From: Natronococcus roseus
GTDB lineage: Archaea > Halobacteriota > Halobacteria > Halobacteriales > Natrialbaceae
Direction of reading: 5' to 3'
Assembly: GCF_043677095.1 (NCBI RefSeq)
Contig: NZ_JBHLJR010000001.1
Coordinates: 186,001 to 250,000, forward strand
Length of the DNA: 64,000 nucleotides
Below are positions 25,973 to 34,973 of the stretch, piece after piece; position 1 is the stretch's first letter, and the number at the start of each line of letters is the position of its first letter. The notes beneath the pieces were generated by a model, which was not told the DNA's origin, did not search any database, and worked only from the letters and a program-made list of their open reading frames with translations. A program made the translations under genes and the position numbers.

Positions 25973-27838
25973 ATGGCTACTACGGAGACGAAGGTCACCC
26001 GGCTGTTCGGTGGGCCGGGAAGCGGGAAGACGACCGCGCTTCTCGATCACGTCGAAGAGATCCTCGAGCAGGACGGGGTCACGTTCCGGGATATTCTCGT
26101 CGTCTCGTACACTCGAGCGGCCGCACAGGAGGTTCGCGAACGGCTGGCAGAGCGCCTCGACGAGAGCCCGCGCGCGCTGCAGGGCAACGTCTGTACGATG
26201 CACGCGAAGGCCTACGAGCTGCTGGATCTCTCTCGAAGCGACGTCATCGGCGAGAAGGACAAAGAGGAATTCTGCGAGGAGTACGGCATCGAGTACGAGG
26301 ACGAGTACTCGGGAGCGGGCCGTCGCACGGCCCGCTCGACGACGATCGGGAACAAAGTTATCGCGACGAGCCAGTGGCTCCAGCGGACCAGCCGCGAGGT
26401 CTCCGACTGGTACGACGTCCCCTTCCAGTGGGACGACGAGGAGGTTCGGCTCCCTCCCGAGATCGACGACCGCGCCCAGGAGGGCAACAAGTACACGCCG
26501 ACCTGGCCCTCCGACGACGATCGGATCGACGTCCCCGAGGCGATCCGCGGCTGGCGCAGCTACAAGGGCGAGCAGGGCAAGATCGGCTTCGCGGACATGC
26601 TCGAGCGGGTCAAACAGCGCTCGCTGCTGCCGAACGTCGACTACCTGGTGATCGACGAGTTCCAGGACATCACCACGCTCCAGTACGACGTCTACGAGGA
26701 GTGGAAACCCCACATGAAGGAGGTGCTGATCGCCGGTGACGACGACCAAGTCGTCTACTCCTGGCAGGGCGCCGACCCCGCCTTGCTGCTCGACGAGGAG
26801 GTCGACGAGGACGTTATTCTGCCTAACTCCTACCGACTCCCCTCGAACGTGCTCAACGCGGTCAACAAGGAGATCCGCCACATCGATCAGCGCCAGGACA
26901 AGGACCTCAAGCCCCGCAAGGAGGGCGGCTCAGTCGAGGCCCGTGCGAACGCCTCGATGCTCGACGTCGTCCGGATGGTCCGGCGTACCCTCGTCGAGGG
27001 CGACGGGACGATCATGCTGCTGTTTCGCGCCCGGTATCAGATGTTCCAGTTCATCGACGAGTTCATCACCGAGGGCGTGCCGTTTCGGTCGCTGACCGAC
27101 CAGCGGATGTGGACGGACCGGCTCACCCAGTACGTCCGCGCCGTCGAGGCGATCGACGCCGGTGACGACGTCACCGGACTCCAGGCCCGCCGCCTCGCGG
27201 ACATGCTCCAGGACTCGGCGTTCGGCACCAACGAGCGCGACGCCCTCTTCGACGAGATCGACGAGCGCCAGGAGGAGGCGGGCGTCGAGGACTTAGAGGA
27301 GCTCACCGTCCCCGCCGAGGTCATCGAGGACCACGCGCCGTTCATGCCCGGCCCCGCCTCCGCGGGCGACATGGTCCGGAAGGTGACGAACTTCCAGAAG
27401 AAGAGCATCCGCTCGTACTTCAACATCGGCGAGTACCAGGGGATGGACACCGACCGAGTTCGCGTCGGCACCATCCACTCCGCGAAGGGCCGCGAGGCCG
27501 ACCACGTCTTCATCGGCACCGACCTCACCGAGAAGGTCGTCGAGCAGATGGTCGCAACCGTCGACGACCCCACCGACGTCCCCGGCTGCGAGGAGTTCAC
27601 CAAGACGACCTCGCCCGTTCCCGTGCTCACGGACAACGAGCGACGGGTGTTCTACGTCGGCATGTCCCGGGCCCGCGAGCGACTGTACATCCTCGAGAAC
27701 CTGGTCGACGGCGCGCCGACGCTACCGATCGACGTCCTCCTGACTAACCAGCTGACCGATTTGAGCCTCGAGGAGCTGCTCGAGCAGGCACAGGCACCCG
27801 ACGGCGAGGCCGAGGAGCTCGAAGCCGAAGCGCCGTGA
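25973..27838 (+). CDS. UvrD/Rep-type superfamily 1 DNA helicase
   Basis: A 621-residue SF1A helicase. Walker A is FGGPGSGKTTALLDH (about 12-26), motif II is YLVIDEFQDITTLQYD, motif III is QVVYSWQGADP, motif V is VRVGTIHSAKGREADHVFIG and motif VI is RRVFYVGMSRARERLYIL. It unwinds DNA 3' to 5' in repair or replication restart. It is shorter than bacterial UvrD and carries a haloarchaeal region (about 95-215) between motifs Ia and II. Its stop overlaps the GTG start of the M24-like gene (GTGA). A perfect 11-bp inverted repeat in the coding sequence near 26325 translates as an ordinary part of the protein. Confidence 0.93.
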   Translation: MATTETKVTRLFGGPGSGKTTALLDHVEEILEQDGVTFRDILVVSYTRAAAQEVRERLAERLDESPRALQGNVCTMHAKAYELLDLSRSDVIGEKDKEEFCEEYGIEYEDEYSGAGRRTARSTTIGNKVIATSQWLQRTSREVSDWYDVPFQWDDEEVRLPPEIDDRAQEGNKYTPTWPSDDDRIDVPEAIRGWRSYKGEQGKIGFADMLERVKQRSLLPNVDYLVIDEFQDITTLQYDVYEEWKPHMKEVLIAGDDDQVVYSWQGADPALLLDEEVDEDVILPNSYRLPSNVLNAVNKEIRHIDQRQDKDLKPRKEGGSVEARANASMLDVVRMVRRTLVEGDGTIMLLFRARYQMFQFIDEFITEGVPFRSLTDQRMWTDRLTQYVRAVEAIDAGDDVTGLQARRLADMLQDSAFGTNERDALFDEIDERQEEAGVEDLEELTVPAEVIEDHAPFMPGPASAGDMVRKVTNFQKKSIRSYFNIGEYQGMDTDRVRVGTIHSAKGREADHVFIGTDLTEKVVEQMVATVDDPTDVPGCEEFTKTTSPVPVLTDNERRVFYVGMSRARERLYILENLVDGAPTLPIDVLLTNQLTDLSLEELLEQAQAPDGEAEELEAEAP

Positions 27839-28881
27839 CCGGCGACGCGTCCGTCGAGTCCGCCCTGCGTACGGCCCTCGAGCGTGAGGGCGCGAGCGCG
27901 TTCGTTCACGTCGGCTCCGCCGACGATCCCGCGATTCGGTACTGTCGATCCGAACTCGAGCGAGAGTTGGAGCGAGGGCGCCGCGCCGTCGCGTTCGACG
28001 GCCGCGAGTGGCGCGTCCGATCGGCGACCGACACCGAGGCCGATCCCGCCAGTAACCTCGCCGACGACCTCGCCGGCGCCGGACTCGAGGGAACGGTACT
28101 GACGCCGGCCCGGATCCCCCACGACGCCGCGCTCTACCTCGAGGGGGCGGGCTTCTCGCTTGCCTCGACCGACGTCATCGAACAGTCCAGGGCGACGAAG
28201 ACACCCGCCGAACGAGAACGGATCGAAACGGCACAGACCGCTGCGGGTGCCGGAATCCGACGCGGCGCCTCGCTGCTCGCGGGCGCCGACGTCGTCGACG
28301 GACGGCTCCGCCTCGAGGGCGAGCCCCTGACCGCCGATCGGCTCCGTGCTGCGATCGACGAGGGGATCGTCGCCGCGGGCGGGTTCCCGGACGGCAACAC
28401 CGCGGTTTCGGTTCCCGACGGCGACCCGGCTCGATCGGGCGTTCCGGTCGTCCTCGAGACCGCGCCGCGGGAGCCGTCGGGCTACTACGGCGGGCTCGCC
28501 CGAACGTACGTTCGCGACGGCGACGGCGGCGACGAGCGACGCGCTCACGTCGGCGTCACGCGCGCGTTTCGCTCGGCCGCGTCGATGCTTACCGCCGACG
28601 CGCAGTCGGTGACCGCGGTCGAGGCCGACCTCGAGGCCGAGGTGCGGGCGTTCGGGTTCGAGGACGGGATCCGAACCCGCGTTGCCGGCGTCGGTCTCGA
28701 GCCCGTGGAGCGTCCGAACCGCGGACGCCAGGAGATCGACGGGGGAGCCGTCGTTCGACTCGACGTCGGCGTCGAAACCGAGAACGGCCGAATCCGACTG
28801 AGGGAGCTGTTCGCGGTCGACGAGGCGGTCGACCGGCTCGAGTCGATCCCACAGTCGCTCGATCCGGCGGCGCTCGAGTGA
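27835..28881 (+). CDS. Degenerate M24 (Xaa-Pro peptidase-like) protein
   Basis: A 348-residue protein with the pita-bread layout of M24 peptidases: an N-terminal creatinase-like domain (1-115), then AERERIETAQTAAGAGIRRG and a C-terminal half. The usual five metal ligands (Asp, Asp, His, Glu, Glu) are not seen: the first site reads VVLETAPREPSGYYGGLA, and the region expected to hold GHGIG reads AGVGLEPVERP. It is therefore probably not a peptidase and may bind a peptide or partner. It starts at GTG within the helicase stop codon, so the two are translated together. Confidence 0.78.
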   Translation: MTGDASVESALRTALEREGASAFVHVGSADDPAIRYCRSELERELERGRRAVAFDGREWRVRSATDTEADPASNLADDLAGAGLEGTVLTPARIPHDAALYLEGAGFSLASTDVIEQSRATKTPAERERIETAQTAAGAGIRRGASLLAGADVVDGRLRLEGEPLTADRLRAAIDEGIVAAGGFPDGNTAVSVPDGDPARSGVPVVLETAPREPSGYYGGLARTYVRDGDGGDERRAHVGVTRAFRSAASMLTADAQSVTAVEADLEAEVRAFGFEDGIRTRVAGVGLEPVERPNRGRQEIDGGAVVRLDVGVETENGRIRLRELFAVDEAVDRLESIPQSLDPAALE

Positions 28882-28993
28882 GTCCGGCGATTTCGCCGGT
28901 CGTTCCTAACATATATACTCAGGGGCTGCACACGCAGTCACTCCCAACGTGTATAGTGAGCGGTCTTATTGAGGTGTCTCGAGAAACTACCGT

Positions 28994-29443
28994 ATGAGAA
29001 CCGTGACTCCGTCCGAGCCAACCAACATTCTTCTCGTCGAGGACAATCCCGGCGACGCGACGCTGATCAGCGACGCGTTCGACCAGGTTGCCGACGACGT
29101 CCGAGTCCACACCGTTTCCGACGGCGCCGAGGCGATGAGCTATCTCTCCGATCACCGCAACACCGTCTCGTTTCCCGATCTACTGTTGCTCGATCTCAAC
29201 GTGCCGCGGGTACACGGGCTCGAGCTGCTCGAGACGCTCCAGGAGGAGTCCGACCTGCTCACGCTCCCGGTGATCGTGCTAACCTGCTCCGAGGACGAGT
29301 CGGACATCGCCGAGAGCTACGATCGATGCGCGAACGCCTATCTCACGAAGCCGAACAGCCACGACGAGTACGTCTCGCTCGCTCGAGCGGTCGACGAGTT
29401 CTGGGTCAGGACGGCCCAGCTGCCGTCGGTGACGGCGGCATAG
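28994..29443 (+). CDS. Response regulator receiver-domain protein
   Basis: A 149-residue single-domain response regulator. The acidic pair is in TNILLVEDNPGDATL, the phospho-acceptor Asp is in PDLLLLDLNVPRVHGLELL, the conserved Thr/Ser is in LPVIVLTCSEDESDI and the Lys is in NAYLTKPNSHDEY. It has no output domain, as in many haloarchaeal receivers of the Rcp1-like type that work through protein contacts. No histidine kinase is adjacent, so its partner is elsewhere. Confidence 0.92.
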   Translation: MRTVTPSEPTNILLVEDNPGDATLISDAFDQVADDVRVHTVSDGAEAMSYLSDHRNTVSFPDLLLLDLNVPRVHGLELLETLQEESDLLTLPVIVLTCSEDESDIAESYDRCANAYLTKPNSHDEYVSLARAVDEFWVRTAQLPSVTAA

Positions 29444-29464
29444 CGATTTCGTTCGGACGGAGTG

Positions 29465-29500
29465 GCGTCCTCCCACAACTGAAGTCGTGGGCTTCTGCTA
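29465..29500. mobile_element. Possible solo right-end relic of an IS200/IS605-type element
   Basis: CTCCCACAACTGAAGTCGTGGGCTTCTGC contains a 9-bp stem CCCACAACT/AGTCGTGGG (one G-U pair) with a 2-base loop, followed by CTTCTG. From memory this closely resembles the hairpin right end of haloarchaeal tnpB-type insertion sequences. No tnpA or tnpB gene is present, so at most this is a remnant. Confidence 0.4.
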
Positions 29501-29542
29501 TGTTTGTGTCACTCGGCGCCCTCGAGAGCGCTCGATCGCTGC

Positions 29543-29791
29543 TCACCGATCGTCGGCGTCGTCGGGGTCTTTGCGTACCGTTCCGGCCACTCGTTTTGCG
29601 ACGGCAGCCGGAACGTCGGAGGGAAGGGTGAGTCGGTGCTGGACGAGCACGAGTCCGATCGCGAGGCCGATCAACACCGCGCCGACGGCCGTCTCGCCGC
29701 GGACCAGAAGGAACTCGAGCCCGGCGAGCGCGGCCGGCAGCGCGAGCACGAGGGTACCCGCTAGCTTGATCGTGTCGATGATTCCGGCCAT
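29543..29791 (-). CDS. DUF7533-like small membrane protein
   Basis: An 82-residue protein starting MAGIIDTIKLAGTLVLALPA, with two hydrophobic helices (about 7-28 and 35-52) and a charged C-terminus (VAKRVAGTVRKDPDDADD). It matches from memory the haloarchaea-only DUF7533 group. Function unknown. It is divergent from ribE, with about 110 bases between start codons. Confidence 0.72.
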   Translation of the reverse strand: MAGIIDTIKLAGTLVLALPAALAGLEFLLVRGETAVGAVLIGLAIGLVLVQHRLTLPSDVPAAVAKRVAGTVRKDPDDADDR

Positions 29792-29904
29792 CGACGCCGG
29801 CTACGAAGGGGGCCGCCAAAAGCGCGGCGGCTGTCGAACCGTCACGGAACTGGAACGCATCCGCGTTCCGGAGCGGTTTTGTCCGTCGGCTCGAACCCTC
29901 GGAT

Positions 29905-30507
29905 ATGTTCACGGGAATCGTCGAGGAGACCGGAACGATCGACGCCCGCTCCCGAACCGAGGACGGCCTCCGGCTCCGGATCGGCGCCGACGAGGTCGCG
30001 ACCGGGCTCGAGCACGGTCAGAGCATCAGCGTCAGCGGGGTCTGTCTCACGGTCGAGCGCTTCGAAGCGGGCGCGTGGTTCGAGGTCTTTCTCGCGAGCG
30101 AGACGGTCGAGCGGACGTATCTGGGCGACCTCGAGGAGGGTGAGTCGGTGAACCTCGAGCGGGCGATGCCGGCGGACGGCCGGTTCGACGGCCACGTCGT
30201 CCAGGGTCACGTCGACGCGGTGGCGACGGTTTCGAGGATCGAATCGGTGGAGGAAGACTGGTTCTTCGAGTTCGAGCTGCCGGCGGGCTACGAGCGCTAC
30301 GTCGTCGAGAAGGGATCGATCACGCTCGACGGGATCAGCCTCACCGTCGCCGAGCTGACGGACGACGGGCGAGTAACGGTCGCTATCATCCCCACGACGT
30401 ACGAGCTGACGACCCTCTCGGAGAAGGACGTCGGCGACCCGGTCCACCTCGAGGTCGACGTTCTCGCGAAGTACGTCGAGCGGCTGCTCGAGGCCCGATT
30501 CGAGTAG
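29905..30507 (+). CDS. ribE: Riboflavin synthase, alpha-subunit type
   Basis: A 200-residue protein made of two lumazine-binding repeats. Each half has the marker: MFTGIVEETGTI with GQSISVSGVCLTVE in the first and GHVVQGHVDAVATV with GSITLDGISLTV in the second. It dismutates two 6,7-dimethyl-8-ribityllumazine molecules to riboflavin. Many archaea use an unrelated enzyme, while haloarchaea use this bacterial-like form. It is convergent with prsW, stop codons one base apart. Confidence 0.93.
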   Translation: MFTGIVEETGTIDARSRTEDGLRLRIGADEVATGLEHGQSISVSGVCLTVERFEAGAWFEVFLASETVERTYLGDLEEGESVNLERAMPADGRFDGHVVQGHVDAVATVSRIESVEEDWFFEFELPAGYERYVVEKGSITLDGISLTVAELTDDGRVTVAIIPTTYELTTLSEKDVGDPVHLEVDVLAKYVERLLEARFE

Positions 30508-30508
30508 C

Positions 30509-31522
30509 TCAGCGCTGGCGGGTCGGGGGGTCGAACTCTGTCAGCTCGGGCGACGGCACGTCGTCGGTGTCGCCCCGAATCTCCCGGTAGGTTCGCCGGT
30601 AACGGGCGATTTTCCGGTAGAGGTAGTAGCCGATCGCGAGGTCGAAGACGATCACGTACGCGACGAACGCGACACCGAACCCGATCGGGTACAACGAGGT
30701 GAGGATCTCGGGAACGATCCCGACGGTAGTGTTGTAGGCGCCGTGGACGAACGCGGCGATCAGCAGTCCCTTGACGACGATCGGTCCGGCGTACTCGCGG
30801 TTGAACTTCGCCAGACCGAGGTAGTAGCCCGCGATCGCCGAGTAGATGACGTGGCCGGGGCCGACCAGCGCCCGCTGGGTCGCGATGTCGGTCGCCGCGG
30901 CGAGGGTGCCGACCTGGGCCTCCGCGACCGTGCCCGCGACGTAGATCGTGTTCTCGATGGCGGCGAAGCCGAGCCCGGCGATCGCGCCGTACACGGCGCC
31001 GTCGATAACGGCGTCGAACGTGTCGCTGCGGTACGCGAAGACTCGGACCGCGAGGAGCTTGACGGTCTCCTCGACGGGGCCGACGATCAGGAAGAAAAAG
31101 AAGACCGTGCCGAGCGCGCCGAACAGCTGGAAGTACGGCCTCGTCACCGAGTTGACGATGGCCGCGAACGTCGCGAAGAGAACCGCCAGAACGAACGTCG
31201 CGACCAGCAGTCCCAGCGGCTCGTTCGTCGTGATATCGGAGTACCAGATGAACGCCGCCAGCAGGGCCGCCGGAACGACCGAGAGCCCGAAAAAGAGCGC
31301 GAGCCACGGATCCTCGAGCACGAGCACGCCGGGCTGGACGAGCAGGAAGGCGGTGATCGCGAGGGCGACCCCGATGATGATCGCGTGGAGCCCGTAGGCG
31401 ATCCCGTTGTACGTCGCGACCGAGAGCCGGTCGAGGGCGTTCCGTGGCTCCCACGTCGAGACGTCCTGGAGGTCCGTCGACTCGTCACTGGCCCGTTCGA
31501 CCGGGTCCCGCCGTCGTTTCAT
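30509..31522 (-). CDS. prsW: PrsW-family intramembrane protease
   Basis: A 337-residue membrane protein with about eight helices. The family motif with paired glutamates is FLIVGPVEETVKLLAVRV, followed by FDAVIDGAVYGAIAGLGFAA and the later AFVHGAYNTTVG His motif, all part of the PrsW/CAAX-protease-like (M82) core. Bacterial PrsW cleaves an anti-sigma factor; in archaea the substrate is unknown. A basic N-terminus (MKRRRDPVERASDE) points inside. It is the third intramembrane protease in the window. Confidence 0.88.
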   Translation of the reverse strand: MKRRRDPVERASDESTDLQDVSTWEPRNALDRLSVATYNGIAYGLHAIIIGVALAITAFLLVQPGVLVLEDPWLALFFGLSVVPAALLAAFIWYSDITTNEPLGLLVATFVLAVLFATFAAIVNSVTRPYFQLFGALGTVFFFFLIVGPVEETVKLLAVRVFAYRSDTFDAVIDGAVYGAIAGLGFAAIENTIYVAGTVAEAQVGTLAAATDIATQRALVGPGHVIYSAIAGYYLGLAKFNREYAGPIVVKGLLIAAFVHGAYNTTVGIVPEILTSLYPIGFGVAFVAYVIVFDLAIGYYLYRKIARYRRTYREIRGDTDDVPSPELTEFDPPTRQR

Positions 31523-31626
31523 GTAGCGCGATACTCCGCCCGGCCCGGTAATAGTTCGGCCCGCCGCAGTCCGGGTCGGCGCGTCCTAGTATGATATGAT
31601 ATCTCATGATCCGTATTAGGATCGAG

Positions 31627-31637
31627 CTTATGTGTAC
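31627..31637 (+). promoter_or_regulatory. TATA-like box before a small acidic ORF
   Basis: CTTATGTGTAC lies 23-33 bases before the ATG at 31660, within an AT-rich patch (31588-31640) that also serves the divergent prsW side. Confidence 0.45.
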
Positions 31638-31659
31638 TCGATCGTGAGAACGAATCACG

Positions 31660-31815
31660 ATGTACAACGCGAGCCGCGGTATCCACTACACCGCCCCGCC
31701 GGGTCCCAAGGACGAAACCGAGGAGACGACCGAGAACGCAACCGAGTCGGCGACGCCCGTCAGCGCCGACGACGCCTCGTCGCCGGCCGAAACCGGTCTC
31801 GCCGCCGACGACTGA
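31660..31815 (+). CDS. Small acidic protein, unknown
   Basis: A 51-residue ORF starting MYNASRGIHYTAPPGPKDET and continuing as an Asp/Glu/Ala/Thr-rich, probably disordered tail. A TATA-like box at the right distance and typical haloarchaeal composition support it, but there is no motif and no family was recognised. It could be a stress or small regulatory peptide. Confidence 0.45.
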   Translation: MYNASRGIHYTAPPGPKDETEETTENATESATPVSADDASSPAETGLAADD

Positions 31816-31952
31816 GACGCGACTTGTTCCTGTGGATTCGTGGAACTCGTTCCACCCAGCGGCCGCTCCGGTAACGACGCGCGGCGGACGGCATGCCGGA
31901 GAAGCTGGCGACGAACCGAACGCACAAAGTGGCGTCGCGCCAACGTCCCCGC

Positions 31953-32330
31953 ATGCACTTCGATCAGCGAACGCAGCGGGCGCTTCGCGAGGTCGGCCTC
32001 GAGACCGACGAGCTCCGGGCCGCCTCGGAGGCGGTCGTCGAGGCCGTCGAGGAGGACGTCACCGCGCTCGAAGCCTTCTTCGACGCCCACGAAACGGTGT
32101 ACTCGGACATGGAGATGGCCCACTCGAGCGCCGACTACCCCGAACACACCGTCGAGAACCTCGATCTGACGACCCACGCCGACGAGATGCGCGGCTGGCT
32201 CCGCTTCGACAGCTGGGGCGTCTACGTCGAGGACGGGCGGGTGCTTTCGGACGGCTCCGTCGAGCTGACGCTGGGGCCGACGATCCACGACCGGGTCCGG
32301 TTCGCGCCCGACCGCGAGACGCTGCGGTGA
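31953..32330 (+). CDS. DUF7532-like haloarchaeal protein
   Basis: A 125-residue acidic protein starting MHFDQRTQRALREVGL. It matches from memory the conserved DUF7532 family. The N-terminal 50 residues are helical and the C-terminal part (WLRFDSWGVYVEDGRVLSDG) beta-rich. The frame is open 20 codons further upstream, but the inner Met fits the family. It precedes the FAU-1 gene on the same strand by 43 bases, so they are probably one transcript, hinting at an RNA-related role. Confidence 0.75.
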   Translation: MHFDQRTQRALREVGLETDELRAASEAVVEAVEEDVTALEAFFDAHETVYSDMEMAHSSADYPEHTVENLDLTTHADEMRGWLRFDSWGVYVEDGRVLSDGSVELTLGPTIHDRVRFAPDRETLR

Positions 32331-32373
32331 TCGCCGTGTCGGGAACCGAACCGCGGCTCGCGGAGGGGCGGCG

Positions 32374-33807
32374 ATGACGACCGCTCGAGTGCGGGGGATC
32401 TACACGACGGCGCTGACGCGGCTGTTGAACGACGACGGGCTCGAGGTCGTCCAGGCCTCTGACCCGATCCGCGAGCGCTTCGACGAAGCGTCGTTCGCGG
32501 CCGCACCCGCTGACGTCTCGCTCGAAACGACCCGCGACAGACAGGGCGTCGAGGTTTCCGGCGCGCCGGAGGCGGTCACGACGGCCGCCTCGCGTCTCGA
32601 GGACCTCGCTATCGATACGTTTTGCTGGGACGACGACGTCCCCCGCGGCGCGGTCTTCGACGCCGAGGTGCTCGAGGCGGAGGGCGGAGGCGGCGCCGTC
32701 GTCGACCTCGGTGACGGCCGCCGGGGCTACCTGAGCTACGACGACGTCGACGGCTACGTCGACTCGGGGAACCGCTACCGCGTGCAGGTTCGCGAGCCGA
32801 CGCCGCCGTGGGCCGACGACGACCCCCGGGTCGCCCCGGGGCTCGAGGCTGCGGGCGGACTTTGCACCCTCTCGCGCGCTCGTAGCGGCGTCTCCGCGAG
32901 TCTTCGCGGGGAGCGGGCCGAGGAACTCGTGGGCATGACCGACCTCCTCTCGGTCGACGTCCCCGAGGGCTGGGGGCTGCGCTGGCACCGTCCGGCCGCC
33001 GAGGCCGATCTCGAGGCGATGGAACGGGCCCTCGAGGACGCCGTCGAGCGCGCCCGCGGGCTCGAGGACGCCCTCGCCGATAGCCCCGAGGAGCCCGGCT
33101 CACCGGATCGGCTGGCGACGCCCGAAGCGAACCGCTGGCTCTGGTTCGGCCGGAAATCCCGCTTTGCGCTCGACGAACACCGTCGTGAGGTCGAGTCGAC
33201 GATGCCGGGCCACCACCGGACCAAGGCCGCCGATCGGGCTGCGAGCGCCGCGGTCGACTTCGCCGAAGCCGTCTGCGGTTCTGCCGGGAACGGGTTCGCC
33301 GACGAATTCCCGTTCGACGCCGTCTCCCGACAGTTCGGCCCGCTCGAGGGCGACCGCCTCGAGATCGGCCACGGGAAACCCGACGGCCGCCTGATCTCGC
33401 TCGGCTACGGCGACGTGACCGACTGGGATCCCGAGGGGACGATCACGCTCGAGCGCTCGATGCGCGGCGGCGGCACGTACGACGCCCTCGGCGTCCCCAA
33501 GGAGGAAGGCGACGTCGCGGTGACGAAGTTCCGCGAGGGACGGTGGTGGTATCCGACGACGTACAGGGGCGACGACGGCTCGGCGAAGGGAACCTACGTC
33601 AACGTCTGTACACCTCTCGAGCTGTTCCCGGACTGCGTGCGGTACGTCGACCTCTACGTCGACGTGATCCGCACGCCCGACGGCGCGGTCGAGATCGTCG
33701 ACCGCGAGGAACTCGAGCACGCGATGGACGACGGGGTCGTCGCGACGCCGCTAGGGGAGAAGGCCTTCGAGGTCGCCGAGGCCGTCGAGCGCGCGCTCTC
33801 GAACTGA
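32374..33807 (+). CDS. FAU-1 family RNA-binding protein / ribonuclease (DUF402)
   Basis: A 477-residue protein of the archaeal FAU-1 family, an RNase E/G-like RNA-binding protein active on AU-rich RNA in Pyrococcus. An S1-like segment (VLEAEGGGGAVVDLGDGRRG) lies in the N-half, followed by an RNase E-like middle and a C-terminal DUF402 domain (about 310-477: GYGDVTDWDPEGTITLERS; GTYVNVCTPLELFPDCVRYV; YVDVIRTPDGAVEIVD). It probably processes rRNA or mRNA. It is likely co-transcribed with the DUF7532-like gene. Confidence 0.88.
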   Translation: MTTARVRGIYTTALTRLLNDDGLEVVQASDPIRERFDEASFAAAPADVSLETTRDRQGVEVSGAPEAVTTAASRLEDLAIDTFCWDDDVPRGAVFDAEVLEAEGGGGAVVDLGDGRRGYLSYDDVDGYVDSGNRYRVQVREPTPPWADDDPRVAPGLEAAGGLCTLSRARSGVSASLRGERAEELVGMTDLLSVDVPEGWGLRWHRPAAEADLEAMERALEDAVERARGLEDALADSPEEPGSPDRLATPEANRWLWFGRKSRFALDEHRREVESTMPGHHRTKAADRAASAAVDFAEAVCGSAGNGFADEFPFDAVSRQFGPLEGDRLEIGHGKPDGRLISLGYGDVTDWDPEGTITLERSMRGGGTYDALGVPKEEGDVAVTKFREGRWWYPTTYRGDDGSAKGTYVNVCTPLELFPDCVRYVDLYVDVIRTPDGAVEIVDREELEHAMDDGVVATPLGEKAFEVAEAVERALSN

Positions 33808-33957
33808 CTGCGAGGTGGCGTCGGCGAAACGACTTGTGCAACTGGTGGAGGTCGGTCGAGCCCGTCGTGTCTTCCGTGCCGAGACCGATCGGGGAATCAC
33901 CGGGGAGACGAACCGACAACCGAACTCCTATCACCTCCGCGGGCAAAACGGGTCTGT

Positions 33958-34857
33958 ATGACAAAGCGGGACGTCTCGCTTCCCGACGAGGCGGAAGCAG
34001 GAATGCGCGAGTTCATCGACGAGGTCGATCGGCGCCTCTCGAGCGACGAGGATACGTGCTCGGTCGTCGAGGACGTGCTGATCGACCTCTCGGGAGACCG
34101 GGAGGCCTACGAGCGCTGGCGGGGCGGCGAGTCGATGACCCCGGCCGAACGGGTCCGGCTCCAGAGCTACGATCCGTGTAACACCACCCTGGAGAGCGAG
34201 TACTACGCCGAGAAGGACGAGGCGGCGTTCCGGCGGTCGAAACACCTCCAGTGGCTCTGGCGGCAGTTCGACAGTCTGCCGATCGCGGACAACATCGAGT
34301 TCGCGCTGCGGTTTCGACGGATGCTCGCCGACCACCTCTTCGAGGAGTGTGGCGAGAACTGTCGGTTCTTCAAGGGCGTGACGTTCACCTACGGCCACAA
34401 CATCACGATCGGGGACAACACCGTCGTCCACGACGACGTCCACCTGGACGACCGCGGGAAGCTGACGATCGGCGACCGCGTCTCGGTCTCCGACGGGGTC
34501 CACCTCTACACCCACGACCACGACGTCGTCGACCAGACCGAGGTCCGCAACTACCACACGATCGTCGAGGACGACGTCCGGCTAACGTACGACTCGATGG
34601 TCCGTGCCGGCTGCAAGGTCGGCGAGAACGCCATCGTCGGCGCCCGCGCGATCGTTCAGCACGACGTTCCGGCCCACCACATCTCCATCGGCATGCCGGC
34701 CAAGAGCGTCAAGATCAAACCCGGCTGGGAGGACGTCGCCACGCCGATCGACGAAGCCGGCGTCAACCGCCAGGAACAGCGCCACCTCGAGTACGACCTC
34801 CCCGCGGATCTCGAGGTCTTCGACGAGTTCCAGCGCGACCTCCGTCCGCCCCAGTAG
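33958..34857 (+). CDS. Hexapeptide-repeat acyltransferase
   Basis: A 299-residue protein with a left-handed beta-helix acyltransferase domain at about residues 125-245. Hexapeptide-like turns are seen in NITIGDNTVVHDDVHL, KLTIGDRVSVSDGVHL, GCKVGENAIVGARAIV and the terminal SIGMPAKSVKIKPGW. The catalytic His is probably in HLYTHDHDVVDQTE. Helical N-terminal 110 residues and a 40-residue C-terminal tail frame it. Relatives acetylate sugars or amino-sugar nucleotides; the substrate is unknown. Confidence 0.85.
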   Translation: MTKRDVSLPDEAEAGMREFIDEVDRRLSSDEDTCSVVEDVLIDLSGDREAYERWRGGESMTPAERVRLQSYDPCNTTLESEYYAEKDEAAFRRSKHLQWLWRQFDSLPIADNIEFALRFRRMLADHLFEECGENCRFFKGVTFTYGHNITIGDNTVVHDDVHLDDRGKLTIGDRVSVSDGVHLYTHDHDVVDQTEVRNYHTIVEDDVRLTYDSMVRAGCKVGENAIVGARAIVQHDVPAHHISIGMPAKSVKIKPGWEDVATPIDEAGVNRQEQRHLEYDLPADLEVFDEFQRDLRPPQ

Positions 34858-34973
34858 TCACGAGACGGCGGATCGGCCCGAGCGCGAAGTTAGGGCTCGT
34901 TCAGCGACCGACTACTGTCACGGTGCGATGAGGGAGGGAATACCCAAGTGCGTTGAGAACGTATCACACGGTG

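Noticed and set aside
26325..26349. 11-bp inverted repeat in the helicase gene as a mobile insertion
   Set aside because: The encoded segment (GAGRRTARST) looks like a normal conserved part of this helicase family, so no insertion is implied.
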